Of a DNA stretch of 31,729 bases, positions 1 through 8,683 are shown one piece after another. The stretch is from assembly GCA_964414835.1 (NCBI GenBank), contig CAYPWY010000022.1, positions 1-31,729 of the forward strand, given 5' to 3'. Every line of letters begins with the position of its first letter. Position 1 is the first letter of the stretch. The notes beneath the pieces are model-generated. The model did not search any database. It had not been told where the DNA came from and saw only the letters and a program-made list of their open reading frames with translations. The translations under genes and the position numbers were made by a program. The DNA comes from Eshraghiella sp964414835 (GTDB lineage Bacteria; Bacillota; Clostridia; Lachnospirales; Lachnospiraceae).

Positions 1-50
1 TCACGATTTGCTGCGAAGCAGCAGTAAGAATCGAAGATGCGAATCGTGAT
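1..50. repeat. Palindromic intergenic repeat-like element upstream of mgtE
   Basis: An 11-base imperfect inverted repeat brackets the element: bases 1-11 pair with 39-49, with one T-G wobble, and the outer arms TCACGATT and AATCGTGA match perfectly. Inside it is a second competing hairpin, TGCTGC-GAA-GCAGCA at 9-23. No T-run follows, so it does not look like a simple terminator on the + strand. The nested palindrome is typical of short dispersed intergenic repeats, but I see no second copy in this window, so the repeat assignment is inference. Confidence 0.4.
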
Positions 51-78
51 ATAATAACCTAATCAGGAGGTATTTGAG

Positions 79-1518
79 ATGAATCAAGAGAAAAACACAG
101 ATATAGTTGTATCCGAAGAAATCCTATCATCAAAGCCTGATTACGAAAGTGAAATTATAGGAATTATCCGCAGCAACGAAGCTCCAAAGACAATGCAGGG
201 CAAGCTTGAGGATTACCATGAAAAAGATATTTCAGAGGTCCTGTCGCGCCTTACGGTACAGGAGCGTACCAGACTGTACCGCATACTTGACATATCAATG
301 CTTTCGGGAATACTTGAGCATACCAATGAGGAGGAAGCTGCCGAATATCTGGATGAAATGAGCTTGAAAAAAGCTACTGCAATTATTTCCGACATGGAAT
401 CAGATACCGCTGTTGATATTTTAAGGGCAATTCCAAAGGAAAAAAGAGCACAGCTGATTGAGCTGATGGATGCCGAATCAAGAAATGACGTAAAGCTGAT
501 TGCTTCTTTTGACAATGATGAAATCGGAAGCAAGATGACAACTAATTTTGTTATCATCAGACAGGGACTGTCTATTAAAGAAGCAATGAGTTCCCTGGTT
601 AAGCAGGCAGCGGATAATGACAATATTTCTACCCTGTTTGTAGTCAATGATGCTGATGAATTTTACGGTGCAATTGACCTGAAAGAGCTCATCATTGCCC
701 GCAAGGAAACCGATTTGGAAGATTTGATTGTTACATCCTTCCCTTATGTGTACGGCAGCGAAAGCATTGATGACTGCATCGAAAAACTAAAGGACTATTA
801 CGAGGATTCCATACCGGTACTTGATAATAATAACCGCCTTATCGGTGTTATCACAGCCCAAAGCCTCATTGACGTTGTGGACGAGGAGATGGGTGAAGAC
901 TATGCTCGTCTGGCAGGTTTGACAGCCGAAGAAGATTTATCGGAAACCCTTCCCCAAAGTATGAAAAAACGTCTGCCTTGGCTGACGATTCTTCTTGGTC
1001 TCGGTATTATCGTTTCGACGGTTGTGGGTGCATTTGAGAAAGTGGTTTCACAGCTTACGCTTATAATGGCATTTCAGTCATTAATATTGGACATGGCGGG
1101 AAATGTGGGCACCCAGTCTCTGGCTGTAACAATACGTGTACTTATGGATGAATCCCTTACCACTCGCCAGAAATTCGGGCTGGTATTAAAAGAAATGCGT
1201 GTAGGTCTGTGCAACGGTGCGGTTCTCGGATTTCTGTCATTTATATTTATCGGGCTGTATATCTTTATATTTAAGAAAAAAACGCTTATGTTTTCCTATG
1301 CGGTATCAGGCTGCATTGGTTTTTCACTGCTGCTTGCAATGCTTGTTTCAAGCGCCGTGGGAACACTCATACCGTTATTTTTCAAGAAAATCAAGGTAGA
1401 CCCTGCCGTAGCATCGGGACCGCTAATCACAACGGTAAACGACCTTGTTGCAGTTGTAACATATTATGGCATGAGCTGGATTCTTCTGCTTAATGTGCTT
1501 CAGCTTGGCGGATTGTGA
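79..1518 (+). CDS. mgtE: Magnesium transporter MgtE
   Basis: MgtE is a homodimeric Mg2+-selective channel in the cytoplasmic membrane, gated by cytosolic Mg2+. The 479-residue product has the full family architecture: an N-terminal helical MgtE_N domain (about residues 40-150), two CBS domains (about 150-275), then five hydrophobic segments from about residue 300. The GNVGTQS stretch after the second segment matches the conserved pore-side GNxGxQ motif, and an Asp in TTVND of the last segment matches the position of the ion-binding Asp of characterised MgtE. ATG at 79 is preceded by AGGAGG (65-70) at 8 bases. The N terminus is about 40 residues longer than needed for the first domain. Only 78 bases upstream are visible and they hold no M-box Mg2+ riboswitch. 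It is transcribed toward the ABC genes and separated from them by a hairpin. Confidence 0.95.
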   Translation: MNQEKNTDIVVSEEILSSKPDYESEIIGIIRSNEAPKTMQGKLEDYHEKDISEVLSRLTVQERTRLYRILDISMLSGILEHTNEEEAAEYLDEMSLKKATAIISDMESDTAVDILRAIPKEKRAQLIELMDAESRNDVKLIASFDNDEIGSKMTTNFVIIRQGLSIKEAMSSLVKQAADNDNISTLFVVNDADEFYGAIDLKELIIARKETDLEDLIVTSFPYVYGSESIDDCIEKLKDYYEDSIPVLDNNNRLIGVITAQSLIDVVDEEMGEDYARLAGLTAEEDLSETLPQSMKKRLPWLTILLGLGIIVSTVVGAFEKVVSQLTLIMAFQSLILDMAGNVGTQSLAVTIRVLMDESLTTRQKFGLVLKEMRVGLCNGAVLGFLSFIFIGLYIFIFKKKTLMFSYAVSGCIGFSLLLAMLVSSAVGTLIPLFFKKIKVDPAVASGPLITTVNDLVAVVTYYGMSWILLLNVLQLGGL

Positions 1519-1542
1519 TATTTATAATAACAGATAATAATG

Positions 1543-1600
1543 CCACCGGACTTTTAAATGACTTTAGGAATTTAGCCAGTGTTATTTAAAAATCCGGTGG
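1543..1600. terminator. Bidirectional terminator between mgtE and the ABC pair
   Basis: A 17-base stem (1543-1559 with 1584-1600) has one imperfect position, which is a G-U wobble on the minus transcript. The loop is 24 bases. It sits between two convergent genes. The flanks are A/T-rich rather than pure T-runs, so efficiency is uncertain. Confidence 0.75.
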
Positions 1601-1619
1601 TTTATAGTTAATATGAATA

Positions 1620-3950
1620 CTATTTTGTTTTCTCGACCTTACGCCACTGTTTTGTTGTATATCTGTTAAACAAAAGCGCTATCAGCTGTGCCAATACAAG
1701 ATTGTAGACTGCATAGACAACGTATTTCCACCAGTCCATATATACAAGCATACTATGCACTGACTTTATACCCTTAGAATCAAGTATAAACATAACCGCC
1801 ACCGTTATGATAAGCGTCACCACTGTGGCAATATTAACCTGGAAAACAGATATAAGCCGGCATATCTTAGGTGCGGCGCCCATAGAATGAAGTACACTGT
1901 AATCTCTTTTCTTAATCTTAAACATTGATGTTACAATAAATACATCCATCACTGCCAAAACCACAATGGCGGAAATCGCTATTACAAGTATCATCATTCT
2001 GTTATACAATTTGTCATTATCATATTCCACACTGCCTGCACGTATGGTACTTATCCCATCATATCCCAACTTTTCAATCTGTTTAATGACCTTGTCTGTA
2101 TAGGCATAATCTTTTATGTAAAGTCCGCATTGGGTGCTTCCCTCCGGGAAAAACGTTCTGAAAAGATTTTCGTTTATTCCGATAAAGCAGCTTCCGTTAC
2201 TATTAAAGTTTTCAGCACTTATATATGCATCTTCATCCAACATATATCCGTCAATATATTCATCAGTAGTATCAAGTTTAAGGTTCACTACTGATCCATA
2301 CCAAAATGCGAAGTGTGGACATCCTTTATGTAAAATCGTCGTATACTGGGCACCTACTTTAAGGTCATAATTTACGGATAGAGAGATTTCTCCATCCTCA
2401 AGTCTTTCATCTATAAACGGTATGAACACGGATTCATCATAAGCGTATTCATCATAAATTACACACCATCCGCCATATATGGTAAGTTCCGGCCGGAAAA
2501 CCGAGTATGACAGCATATTGCAATAATCCTCTGAAAAATACAGCTGGTCGGTCGGTTCCTTGAGTATTCCGCAAACGGTAAAATCATGACTTAGCATTTC
2601 ACCTTTCCATAAATTGGTATTTTCAAAATAACATTTTATAGTATCTCCAATGGCATATAGACCTTCTGCCCCTGCATAAGCAACCACTTCGTACCTTGAC
2701 TCCGGAAGTTTTCCTTCCGCCAGGTCGCTTTCGCTTATACAAGTGGATGAGCATACAAATTTATCATAATTCAGTATTTTTATCTGGGAATTAGAAATCA
2801 GGCTTCCATTTATTTCATACACGCTCCACACGTCGATGTCTTCCAAATAATCCACTTCCGGTATATAAGCATAATTTATATCTGATACAGCATCATATTT
2901 CTCAACAGCCTCAACATACTTGACATTTTGAAGCGTTGCAATATCTTCCTCTGTAATATTTTTTCCATCCTGTCTCAACACCGATATTCTGCAGTTATCC
3001 TCCTTTGCATATATGGTCGGACTGTAAATCCTTGTATTTATATCATCATAATTTGCATATATCTGCCCCATAAACACAAAGGAAGCCACAGAAACTATCA
3101 GCATAAAAACTGCAATAAACATCATAGCCACAGGCTGGCGTCTGAAATCCATCCGTGCAAAAAGCATTGCAGCGGCAGCGGTTCCTATTGTTTTTTTGCC
3201 CTTTTCAGCTGATTTGTCCGCCCTTTCTTCCTGTACAGGCTGCTCATCAGAAGCTGCATGTGAAGATGTATGCGCTACGGTTTCATCGGAAACAACAACA
3301 CCGTCATATAATCTTACCTGCCTTGTGACATAATCCTTTGCCTGTTCATAGTTGTGTGTAACCATTATTATCAGCTTTTCGCCCGCAAGGGATGCAAACA
3401 ATTCTACTATCTGTTTTCCTGTCTCACTGTCCAAGTTTCCTGTAGGCTCATCGGCAACTATTATATCCGTACCCTTAGCCAGCGCCCTTGCTATGGATAA
3501 TCTCTGTTTCTGTCCGCTTGACAGGCGCGACGCTCTCTGATTTGCAAAATTCTTCAGCCCTACGCGGCTAAGTATTTCCATTGAATGTTTTTTGGCGGTT
3601 TTCTTGTCACAGCCCATTATTATCATTGCAGCCATAACATTTTCAAGGGCACTGTATTTTTCAATAAGGTTATAATCCTGAAAAACAAAACCTATTTTGT
3701 TTTTACGGAATTCATCCCACTCTTCACTTCCGAATGATGAAGTGGTTACTCCGTCTATATACAGCTCGCCTTCCTCATAGGATGTAAGACCGGATATGAC
3801 ATTCAGCAGTGTTGATTTACCGCTTCCGCTTTCACCTGTTATGGCAACAAATTCGCCCTTGTCAAATTCAAGACTTACCTTCTGCAGCGCCATAGAAACG
3901 CTGGTGGATGAATAATAGTATTTGGTTATTTCATCAAGTTTTATAAGCAT
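1620..3950 (-). CDS. ABC transporter, fused ATPase-FtsX-like permease (second of pair)
   Basis: A 776-residue half-transporter of the MacB/LolCDE-like (type VII) class. The N-terminal ATPase has Walker A GESGSGKS (39-46), Q-loop Gln91, signature LSSGQKQR (143-150), Walker B IIVADE (163-168) and switch His199. A charged linker (about 215-255) leads to membrane segment 1 (about 273-295). A large extracytoplasmic domain follows (about 296-650), then three C-terminal segments with the FtsX-like motif LHSMGAAPK. The fold is known for export or mechanical transmission of envelope peptides, lipoproteins or antimicrobials; the substrate here is unknown. ATG at 3950 has AGGAGG at 3959-3964, which overlaps the stop codon of the upstream ABC gene, so the two are probably translationally coupled and form a heterodimer (inference). 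The signature reads LSSGQ while the partner has canonical LSGGQ. Confidence 0.88.
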   Translation of the reverse strand: MLIKLDEITKYYYSSTSVSMALQKVSLEFDKGEFVAITGESGSGKSTLLNVISGLTSYEEGELYIDGVTTSSFGSEEWDEFRKNKIGFVFQDYNLIEKYSALENVMAAMIIMGCDKKTAKKHSMEILSRVGLKNFANQRASRLSSGQKQRLSIARALAKGTDIIVADEPTGNLDSETGKQIVELFASLAGEKLIIMVTHNYEQAKDYVTRQVRLYDGVVVSDETVAHTSSHAASDEQPVQEERADKSAEKGKKTIGTAAAAMLFARMDFRRQPVAMMFIAVFMLIVSVASFVFMGQIYANYDDINTRIYSPTIYAKEDNCRISVLRQDGKNITEEDIATLQNVKYVEAVEKYDAVSDINYAYIPEVDYLEDIDVWSVYEINGSLISNSQIKILNYDKFVCSSTCISESDLAEGKLPESRYEVVAYAGAEGLYAIGDTIKCYFENTNLWKGEMLSHDFTVCGILKEPTDQLYFSEDYCNMLSYSVFRPELTIYGGWCVIYDEYAYDESVFIPFIDERLEDGEISLSVNYDLKVGAQYTTILHKGCPHFAFWYGSVVNLKLDTTDEYIDGYMLDEDAYISAENFNSNGSCFIGINENLFRTFFPEGSTQCGLYIKDYAYTDKVIKQIEKLGYDGISTIRAGSVEYDNDKLYNRMMILVIAISAIVVLAVMDVFIVTSMFKIKKRDYSVLHSMGAAPKICRLISVFQVNIATVVTLIITVAVMFILDSKGIKSVHSMLVYMDWWKYVVYAVYNLVLAQLIALLFNRYTTKQWRKVEKTK

Positions 3951-3962
3951 ATCTATCTCCTC

Positions 3963-6413
3963 CTAATTCTTGGCAGCAAGCTTTGCTGGCGGAAGCTTGA
4001 CAATTTTCCATATAGGTATAAGCCCTACTATGATATTAATTACATAGCAGACAACTATAATCAAAAACATCAGATACAATGGACATGAAGTTGCAAATCC
4101 CAGATTTTTAATGCCTGAAAGATATTTTAATATACAACATACAAACACTGTTGCCGGAAGCTGAGTACAGCTTACCATCATAAATATTTCAAGTATATAA
4201 GTAACTGTAATGCTTCTCGGTGATATTCCTATGAGTCTGTATACCACCAGTTCTCCCATTCTGTTGGTAGCATTGGTTTTCATCATAAAGAACATAATAA
4301 TTAATGATAACAGCAATATTCCTCCTGTCACAATGTATCTTGCATTAACATCAAGCTGTTTGGATTCCAAATACGATTTCAACTGCTGGTCATATGTATG
4401 CGTGACTTCCACCTTCAGACCCTGCGACTCTCTGATTGCATCAGCCCTTTCGCTGAAAAACTCCACAACCTTATCAGGCTCATTGGTATATATTTTAAAT
4501 TTTCCTTCCCATTGTCCGATAACATACAGATAATGTTCATATCCCTCTTCCGAAAGAACAATATCAACACCGAAGTCATCGTCAAATCCTTCCCGCGATT
4601 CATATACATTGATACCATACATATTGCTGAGATATTCTGTTATATACTGCCTGTAATTTTTATAGTAATCATTGCTAATCAATGCACCTTTATCGTCCAG
4701 ATTTATATCATCATATTCTCCCGGATATGCCTTCTGCAGGTCGGACAAAAAACCTATTTTGTATGTCTGATTGCCCACATTTACCATAAGGGCCTTGCTT
4801 ACATAAGCCGTCATCTCTCCATTGTCTGCAATACCGCATATTTTAATTGGTCCGCTGTCAAATCCTATGTTCACAGTAATATATTCCAAATCCTCATAAC
4901 TCTCTAGCACAGACTGCAATTGAGGACGCTCCTCAATTATTTTTTCATAGAGCATCTTATCCAGCACGATTTCCTGTTTACTTTCCGGAAGTCTGCCGTA
5001 TATTAAATCATCTTCATCAAGCATATCATAATCCACATATCCGAATTGTGAATATGTGAAATTAACTTCGGAATACTGGGCATATTTGCTACTGCGCATA
5101 TACATCATTACATTAGCGGAGGGCATAAACCTTCCGTCAATTCCACTGTCGAGAAATTCTTCCATACAGTCCGCAAACGTAATTATTTCAGAGTTTTCAG
5201 AGTCATCCCAGACGTGCACGCCTCCAACCCATTCTGTGGTAATATTTACATAATGAGAATCCTCTGTAACAAAATCTTTTATATCTATCTGATTCATAGA
5301 ATAATAATCTGCGACTGCCAAAACAATTAGAACAGCCGTAATTATCATGGCAGCAAACATAAATGCCTGCCTTTTTCCTAATGCACGCACATTGTTTAAT
5401 GCCATAGCAACAGTCTCTTTAAACTTAAGATGGGGTCTTTTTTTCAGCCTTACAGCTTCAAGGCTGTATTCAAATTCTTCTATGTCCTTCTCTTCTATTG
5501 TGGGCTTTTTCCCCTCAAGCATCTGCGTCTCGGAATTTCCGGTTATAAATACCGTTTTTCCATCGTTGCTGCTCTGTATGTACAGTTTTCCGTCTTTAAA
5601 CACAAAATCCAGTTTTACAGGGAAATCACTTCCGTCTGAATATACATTGAAAAGACCATCCTCATATTGGGCTTTTGGTGAATACTCACCAAGATATATG
5701 TTGGTATCATCAGCCTTTGAATATGCCTTTCTGCCTTTATTGGTTTTGTCCGAAATGACTTTTCCATCCTTGACTTCTATTATTCTGTCAGCAAAGAAAT
5801 CCGCAATACGCCTCTCATGAGTGACAAGAATCACAAGGCATTTCTCTGATATTTTCTTGACGATACTCATAACCTTTACAGTATTGTTCTCATCAAGATT
5901 ACCTGTCGGCTCATCGGCAAAAATAATATCCGGAGCCTTAGCAAGAGCTCTGGCAATCGCCACCCTCTGCTTCTGTCCTCCGGATAATTCCGACATCATT
6001 TTTTTGCGGTATTTCAACATATCAACAGCGTCAAGCACATACTCCGTCCTTGCCTGTAATTCTTCTTCCGTTATATCGAATATCTCAAGTGCAATTCTTA
6101 TGTTATATTCAACTGTTTCTTCTTCCAGCAGATAATAGTTCTGAAATATATATCCGAACTTTTTATTGCGCAGGAGTTCTATTTTGGAAGCACTGTATCC
6201 CTTAAGTGTAATGTCATCAACGGTTATCGTTCCGCCGCTGAAGGTATCAAGTCCGCCTATGGTGTTGAGAAGCGTTGTTTTTCCCGAACCGCTTTCGCCC
6301 AAAATACACACAAGACCATTATCTTCAAATTCCAGACTTGTGTTATCAATTACATGTATCTCATTGTTCTTGTGGCGATTGAAATATTTGTCCAATCCTT
6401 TAATTTGTATCAT
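3963..6413 (-). CDS. ABC transporter, fused ATPase-FtsX-like permease (first of pair)
   Basis: An 816-residue half-transporter with the same plan as its downstream neighbour. The ATPase shows Walker A GESGSGKTT (39-47), Gln91, LSGGQKQR (143-150), IIFADE (163-168) and His199. Unlike its partner it carries an extra, probably beta-rich, cytoplasmic stretch at about 235-325 between ATPase and first membrane segment (about 351-369). An extracytoplasmic domain spans about 370-690, followed by three C-terminal segments with the FtsX-like motif VYRLIGISPRS. ATG at 6413 is preceded by a G-rich site, GGGGGA at 6420-6425. Its stop (3963-3965) lies inside the ribosome binding site of the next gene. No sensor kinase or regulator gene adjoins the pair, unlike BceAB-type detoxification modules. 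Substrate and direction of transport cannot be read from the sequence. Confidence 0.88.
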   Translation of the reverse strand: MIQIKGLDKYFNRHKNNEIHVIDNTSLEFEDNGLVCILGESGSGKTTLLNTIGGLDTFSGGTITVDDITLKGYSASKIELLRNKKFGYIFQNYYLLEEETVEYNIRIALEIFDITEEELQARTEYVLDAVDMLKYRKKMMSELSGGQKQRVAIARALAKAPDIIFADEPTGNLDENNTVKVMSIVKKISEKCLVILVTHERRIADFFADRIIEVKDGKVISDKTNKGRKAYSKADDTNIYLGEYSPKAQYEDGLFNVYSDGSDFPVKLDFVFKDGKLYIQSSNDGKTVFITGNSETQMLEGKKPTIEEKDIEEFEYSLEAVRLKKRPHLKFKETVAMALNNVRALGKRQAFMFAAMIITAVLIVLAVADYYSMNQIDIKDFVTEDSHYVNITTEWVGGVHVWDDSENSEIITFADCMEEFLDSGIDGRFMPSANVMMYMRSSKYAQYSEVNFTYSQFGYVDYDMLDEDDLIYGRLPESKQEIVLDKMLYEKIIEERPQLQSVLESYEDLEYITVNIGFDSGPIKICGIADNGEMTAYVSKALMVNVGNQTYKIGFLSDLQKAYPGEYDDINLDDKGALISNDYYKNYRQYITEYLSNMYGINVYESREGFDDDFGVDIVLSEEGYEHYLYVIGQWEGKFKIYTNEPDKVVEFFSERADAIRESQGLKVEVTHTYDQQLKSYLESKQLDVNARYIVTGGILLLSLIIMFFMMKTNATNRMGELVVYRLIGISPRSITVTYILEIFMMVSCTQLPATVFVCCILKYLSGIKNLGFATSCPLYLMFLIIVVCYVINIIVGLIPIWKIVKLPPAKLAAKN

Positions 6414-6519
6414 GTCGCATCCCCCGACTTATATATTTTACTATCTTGATTATTATGTTAGCATTTTCCAAATTTCCCTGCAATGTCAATATTAAAGCAT
6501 TTATACCACAAAAATTATA

Positions 6520-6584
6520 TTAAATTACAAGAGTGTAACAACAACCTCCGCAATGAATATACTACATTATGTAATTTAAGGAGG
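6520..6584 (+). promoter_or_regulatory. Inverted repeat over the leader and ribosome binding site of the lipoprotein gene
   Basis: TTAAATTACA (6520-6529) and TGTAATTTAA (6570-6579) form a perfect 10-base inverted repeat whose arms start 50 bases apart. The right arm abuts AGGAGG (6579-6584). A CCTCC at 6545-6549 can alternatively pair with GGAGG (6580-6584). A possible -10, TATACT, lies at 6558-6563 but has no good -35. The element could be an operator or an RNA switch hiding the ribosome binding site. Its function is inference. Confidence 0.4.
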
Positions 6585-6589
6585 CCTAC

Positions 6590-7576
6590 ATGAAAAAGAA
6601 AATAATTGCTGTTATGCTGGCACTTTTTACTGCTGCAATGTGTTTTAGCGGATGCGGCAAAAAAGAAGACGCCGGGCTTACAAAAGTTACCCTTAACGAG
6701 GTTGCCCGCTCAATCTTCTATGCACCGCAGTATGTTGCAATGGAGCTTGGATACTTTGAGGATGAAGGAATAGACCTGACAGTTGAAACAGGGTTTGGTG
6801 CAGATAAAACCATGACGGCTCTGATTTCCGACAATGCGGATATTGCTTTTATGGGACCTGAATCAACAATATACGCGTATGCACAAGGTGCAGATGACTA
6901 TGCAGTAAATTTTGCACAGCTTACACAGCGTGCCGGAAACTTTATTGTATCCCGTGAGGCGACAGATGATTTTGACTGGAATGATTTGAAAGGAACTACG
7001 GTACTTGGCGGCAGAGCAGGCGGTATGCCGGAGATGGTTTTTGAGTATGTGCTGAAAAACAAAGGTATTGACCCGGTCAATGACCTTGATATTGTTCAGA
7101 ACATTGATTTCGGTCTGACCAGCGGGGCCTTTTCGGGTGGTTCCGGTGATTACACCGTAGAATTTGAGCCGGGTGCAACTGCACTTGAGCTTGAAGGCGA
7201 GGGTTATGTTGTGGCTTCTCTTGGTGTGGAAAGCGGTTATGTGCCTTACACCTCATACAGTGCCAAGAAAAGCTATATTGAGGATAATCCTGAAATAATT
7301 GACGGATTCATCCGCGCACTTGAAAAAGGAATGGAATACGTGGACACCCATTCAAGTGAAGACATTGCTGAGATTATCGCACCGCAATTTGAGGATACCG
7401 ATGTCAATACCATTGCGATAATCGTAGAAAGATATAAAGAACAGGATACGTGGAAGACGGATTCAACCTTTGAGGAAGACGCCTTTGAGCTTATTGAGGA
7501 TATTCTCATTGAGGCAGGCGAGCTTGACGAAAAGGTTCCTTACGAAGACCTTGTAGTTACTCCGAAGAATAAATAG
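6590..7576 (+). CDS. ABC substrate-binding lipoprotein, NitT/TauT (SsuA/THI5-like) type
   Basis: A 328-residue periplasmic-binding-protein-2-fold lipoprotein that would deliver a small solute to an ABC importer at the outer face of the membrane. The N terminus is a lipoprotein signal: MKKK, a hydrophobic stretch, then lipobox FSGC with the modified Cys at 22. The mature part begins with a beta strand and the family-typical pattern FYAPQYVAMELGYFEDEGIDL, followed by ADIAFMGPESTI, as in nitrate/taurine/alkanesulfonate/thiamine-precursor binding proteins. ATG at 6590 has AAGGAGG at 6578-6584. It is an orphan: the permease and ATPase that normally accompany this family are absent on both sides (divergent ABC exporter upstream, convergent membrane protein downstream). 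Ligand unknown; aromatic sulfonates, taurine or thiamine precursors would all fit the family. Confidence 0.85.
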   Translation: MKKKIIAVMLALFTAAMCFSGCGKKEDAGLTKVTLNEVARSIFYAPQYVAMELGYFEDEGIDLTVETGFGADKTMTALISDNADIAFMGPESTIYAYAQGADDYAVNFAQLTQRAGNFIVSREATDDFDWNDLKGTTVLGGRAGGMPEMVFEYVLKNKGIDPVNDLDIVQNIDFGLTSGAFSGGSGDYTVEFEPGATALELEGEGYVVASLGVESGYVPYTSYSAKKSYIEDNPEIIDGFIRALEKGMEYVDTHSSEDIAEIIAPQFEDTDVNTIAIIVERYKEQDTWKTDSTFEEDAFELIEDILIEAGELDEKVPYEDLVVTPKNK

Positions 7577-7600
7577 GTAAGTGCTTTGTTAATATTTTAA

Positions 7601-7649
7601 GCCGTCACACTGCTGTTTTCCGGCATTCGTCAAACAGCAGTGTGACGGC
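7601..7649. terminator. Strong bidirectional terminator hairpin
   Basis: A perfect 17-base stem (7601-7617 with 7633-7649) has a 15-base loop and lies between two convergent genes. On the minus transcript it is followed by a U/A-rich stretch (complement of AATATTTTAA); on the plus side the tail is only AT-rich. Confidence 0.85.
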
Positions 7650-7667
7650 TATATGAAATTTCAGACC

Positions 7668-8582
7668 TTACAGCTTGCTGAGATTATCAAATCTAGGCAT
7701 TTTTTTCTGTGCCGCCTCAGCCTTTTTCTGTTCTGCAAACTCTTCTTTCTTATAATATATTTTATACATTCTGAGTGCAAAAAAAGCAGTAATTGCAGTA
7801 ACCAGAATCGTTGCAATTATTTTCACAGAAACTGACACGACTCCGTAGTTTGCCATATAATTTAGCAGCTGTATAATAAAATATGCTGCAAACCCAAATA
7901 CATACCATCCCTTACTTTCCCTTTTCTGGAATACGGCAAAAATTATAACGGTTACCGCCAGATGGAATATCATCAATGCTATGGCAGCCACTCCTATATA
8001 GAAAAAGTCTGCCGCCCTATAATTAATCATTTCAAATATACTGTCAAGAGTCTCGGTAAATTCCTCCTGTGTCCCGGCACTTGATACTATGGCTTCTATT
8101 CCGGTCTTATTAATCGTATTGCATGATACCACAACCATAAGAAGGTCAACCATATACAGGAACCCTTCCGTTACCATTATACCCACACCTACGGAAAGTG
8201 CATCGGAAGCCTTAGTCATCCTTTGTGACATAAGCTTCATAACAAGAAGCCTTCCAAACATAGGCACCAGTGACATGACCAAACCCAGAACTATGACCAG
8301 CACCGCCTTAGTCTCCGCGTAATCTTTGAAGAAAGTTCCAAATAAAATATTAACTACTGTGTTTCCCGCAAAGTAGAAAAATATCATATATGCCGCAATA
8401 CCTGCAAAAACGCCGAGAGCTTTGCCTTTCTGCCGCTTTCTGACAAGCACGCACAATATTATTGTCATAGCCAATACAGCTATAAGGCTTATAATCGCCG
8501 CCATTATTGTATTTCTCGGAACCTTCTGCGACAAATCATAGCCTGACGGAATTTCAAATTGAAGTTCTCTAAAGATATTCAT
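7668..8582 (-). CDS. Polytopic membrane protein, possibly YhfC-like
   Basis: This 304-residue protein has about seven hydrophobic segments spread from residue 25 to 275 and a charged, Lys/Glu-rich cytoplasmic tail. No enzyme motif is certain. The layout, with a segment carrying GVGIMVTEG preceded by RLLVMKLM, recalls the YhfC family of putative glutamic intramembrane proteases, in which a Glu sits in a comparable helix; this is a weak, pattern-level suggestion. The start at 8582 is chosen because GGAAAGG lies 8 bases upstream (8591-8597). A longer reading from 8609 has no ribosome binding site and starts in the terminator of the upstream cold-shock gene. It lies alone between that terminator and the hairpin at 7601-7649, so it should be monocistronic. 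Confidence 0.75.
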   Translation of the reverse strand: MNIFRELQFEIPSGYDLSQKVPRNTIMAAIISLIAVLAMTIILCVLVRKRQKGKALGVFAGIAAYMIFFYFAGNTVVNILFGTFFKDYAETKAVLVIVLGLVMSLVPMFGRLLVMKLMSQRMTKASDALSVGVGIMVTEGFLYMVDLLMVVVSCNTINKTGIEAIVSSAGTQEEFTETLDSIFEMINYRAADFFYIGVAAIALMIFHLAVTVIIFAVFQKRESKGWYVFGFAAYFIIQLLNYMANYGVVSVSVKIIATILVTAITAFFALRMYKIYYKKEEFAEQKKAEAAQKKMPRFDNLSKL

Positions 8583-8618
8583 AAATATTTCCTTTCCCGA
8601 TATGTACATTAAAATCGC

Positions 8619-8648
8619 AAAAGAGCTATCAGTTAACTGACAGCCCTC
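8619..8648 (-). terminator. Rho-independent terminator of the cold-shock gene
   Basis: On the minus transcript, the hairpin at 8623-8648 (stem around CTGTCAG/CTGATAG with a TTAA loop, outer GAG/CTC pairs and one bulge) is followed by UUUU (complement of 8619-8622). It lies 36 bases past the csp stop. Confidence 0.8.
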
Positions 8649-8683
8649 CCGTAATCTTATTTAATGACAATATATTTCACAAA

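Noticed and set aside
50..78. Possible M-box Mg2+ riboswitch before mgtE
   Set aside because: Only 78 bases are visible and none of the conserved M-box blocks or a terminator-antiterminator pair can be found.
4398..4907. A 169-codon plus-strand frame opposite the first ABC fusion gene
   Set aside because: It lies inside an intact ABC gene with clear motifs on the other strand and has no start signals.
6420..6589. TPP riboswitch before the THI5-like binding protein
   Set aside because: The conserved CTGAGA and ACCTGA-type blocks of the THI element are absent; CCTCC there pairs with the ribosome site instead.
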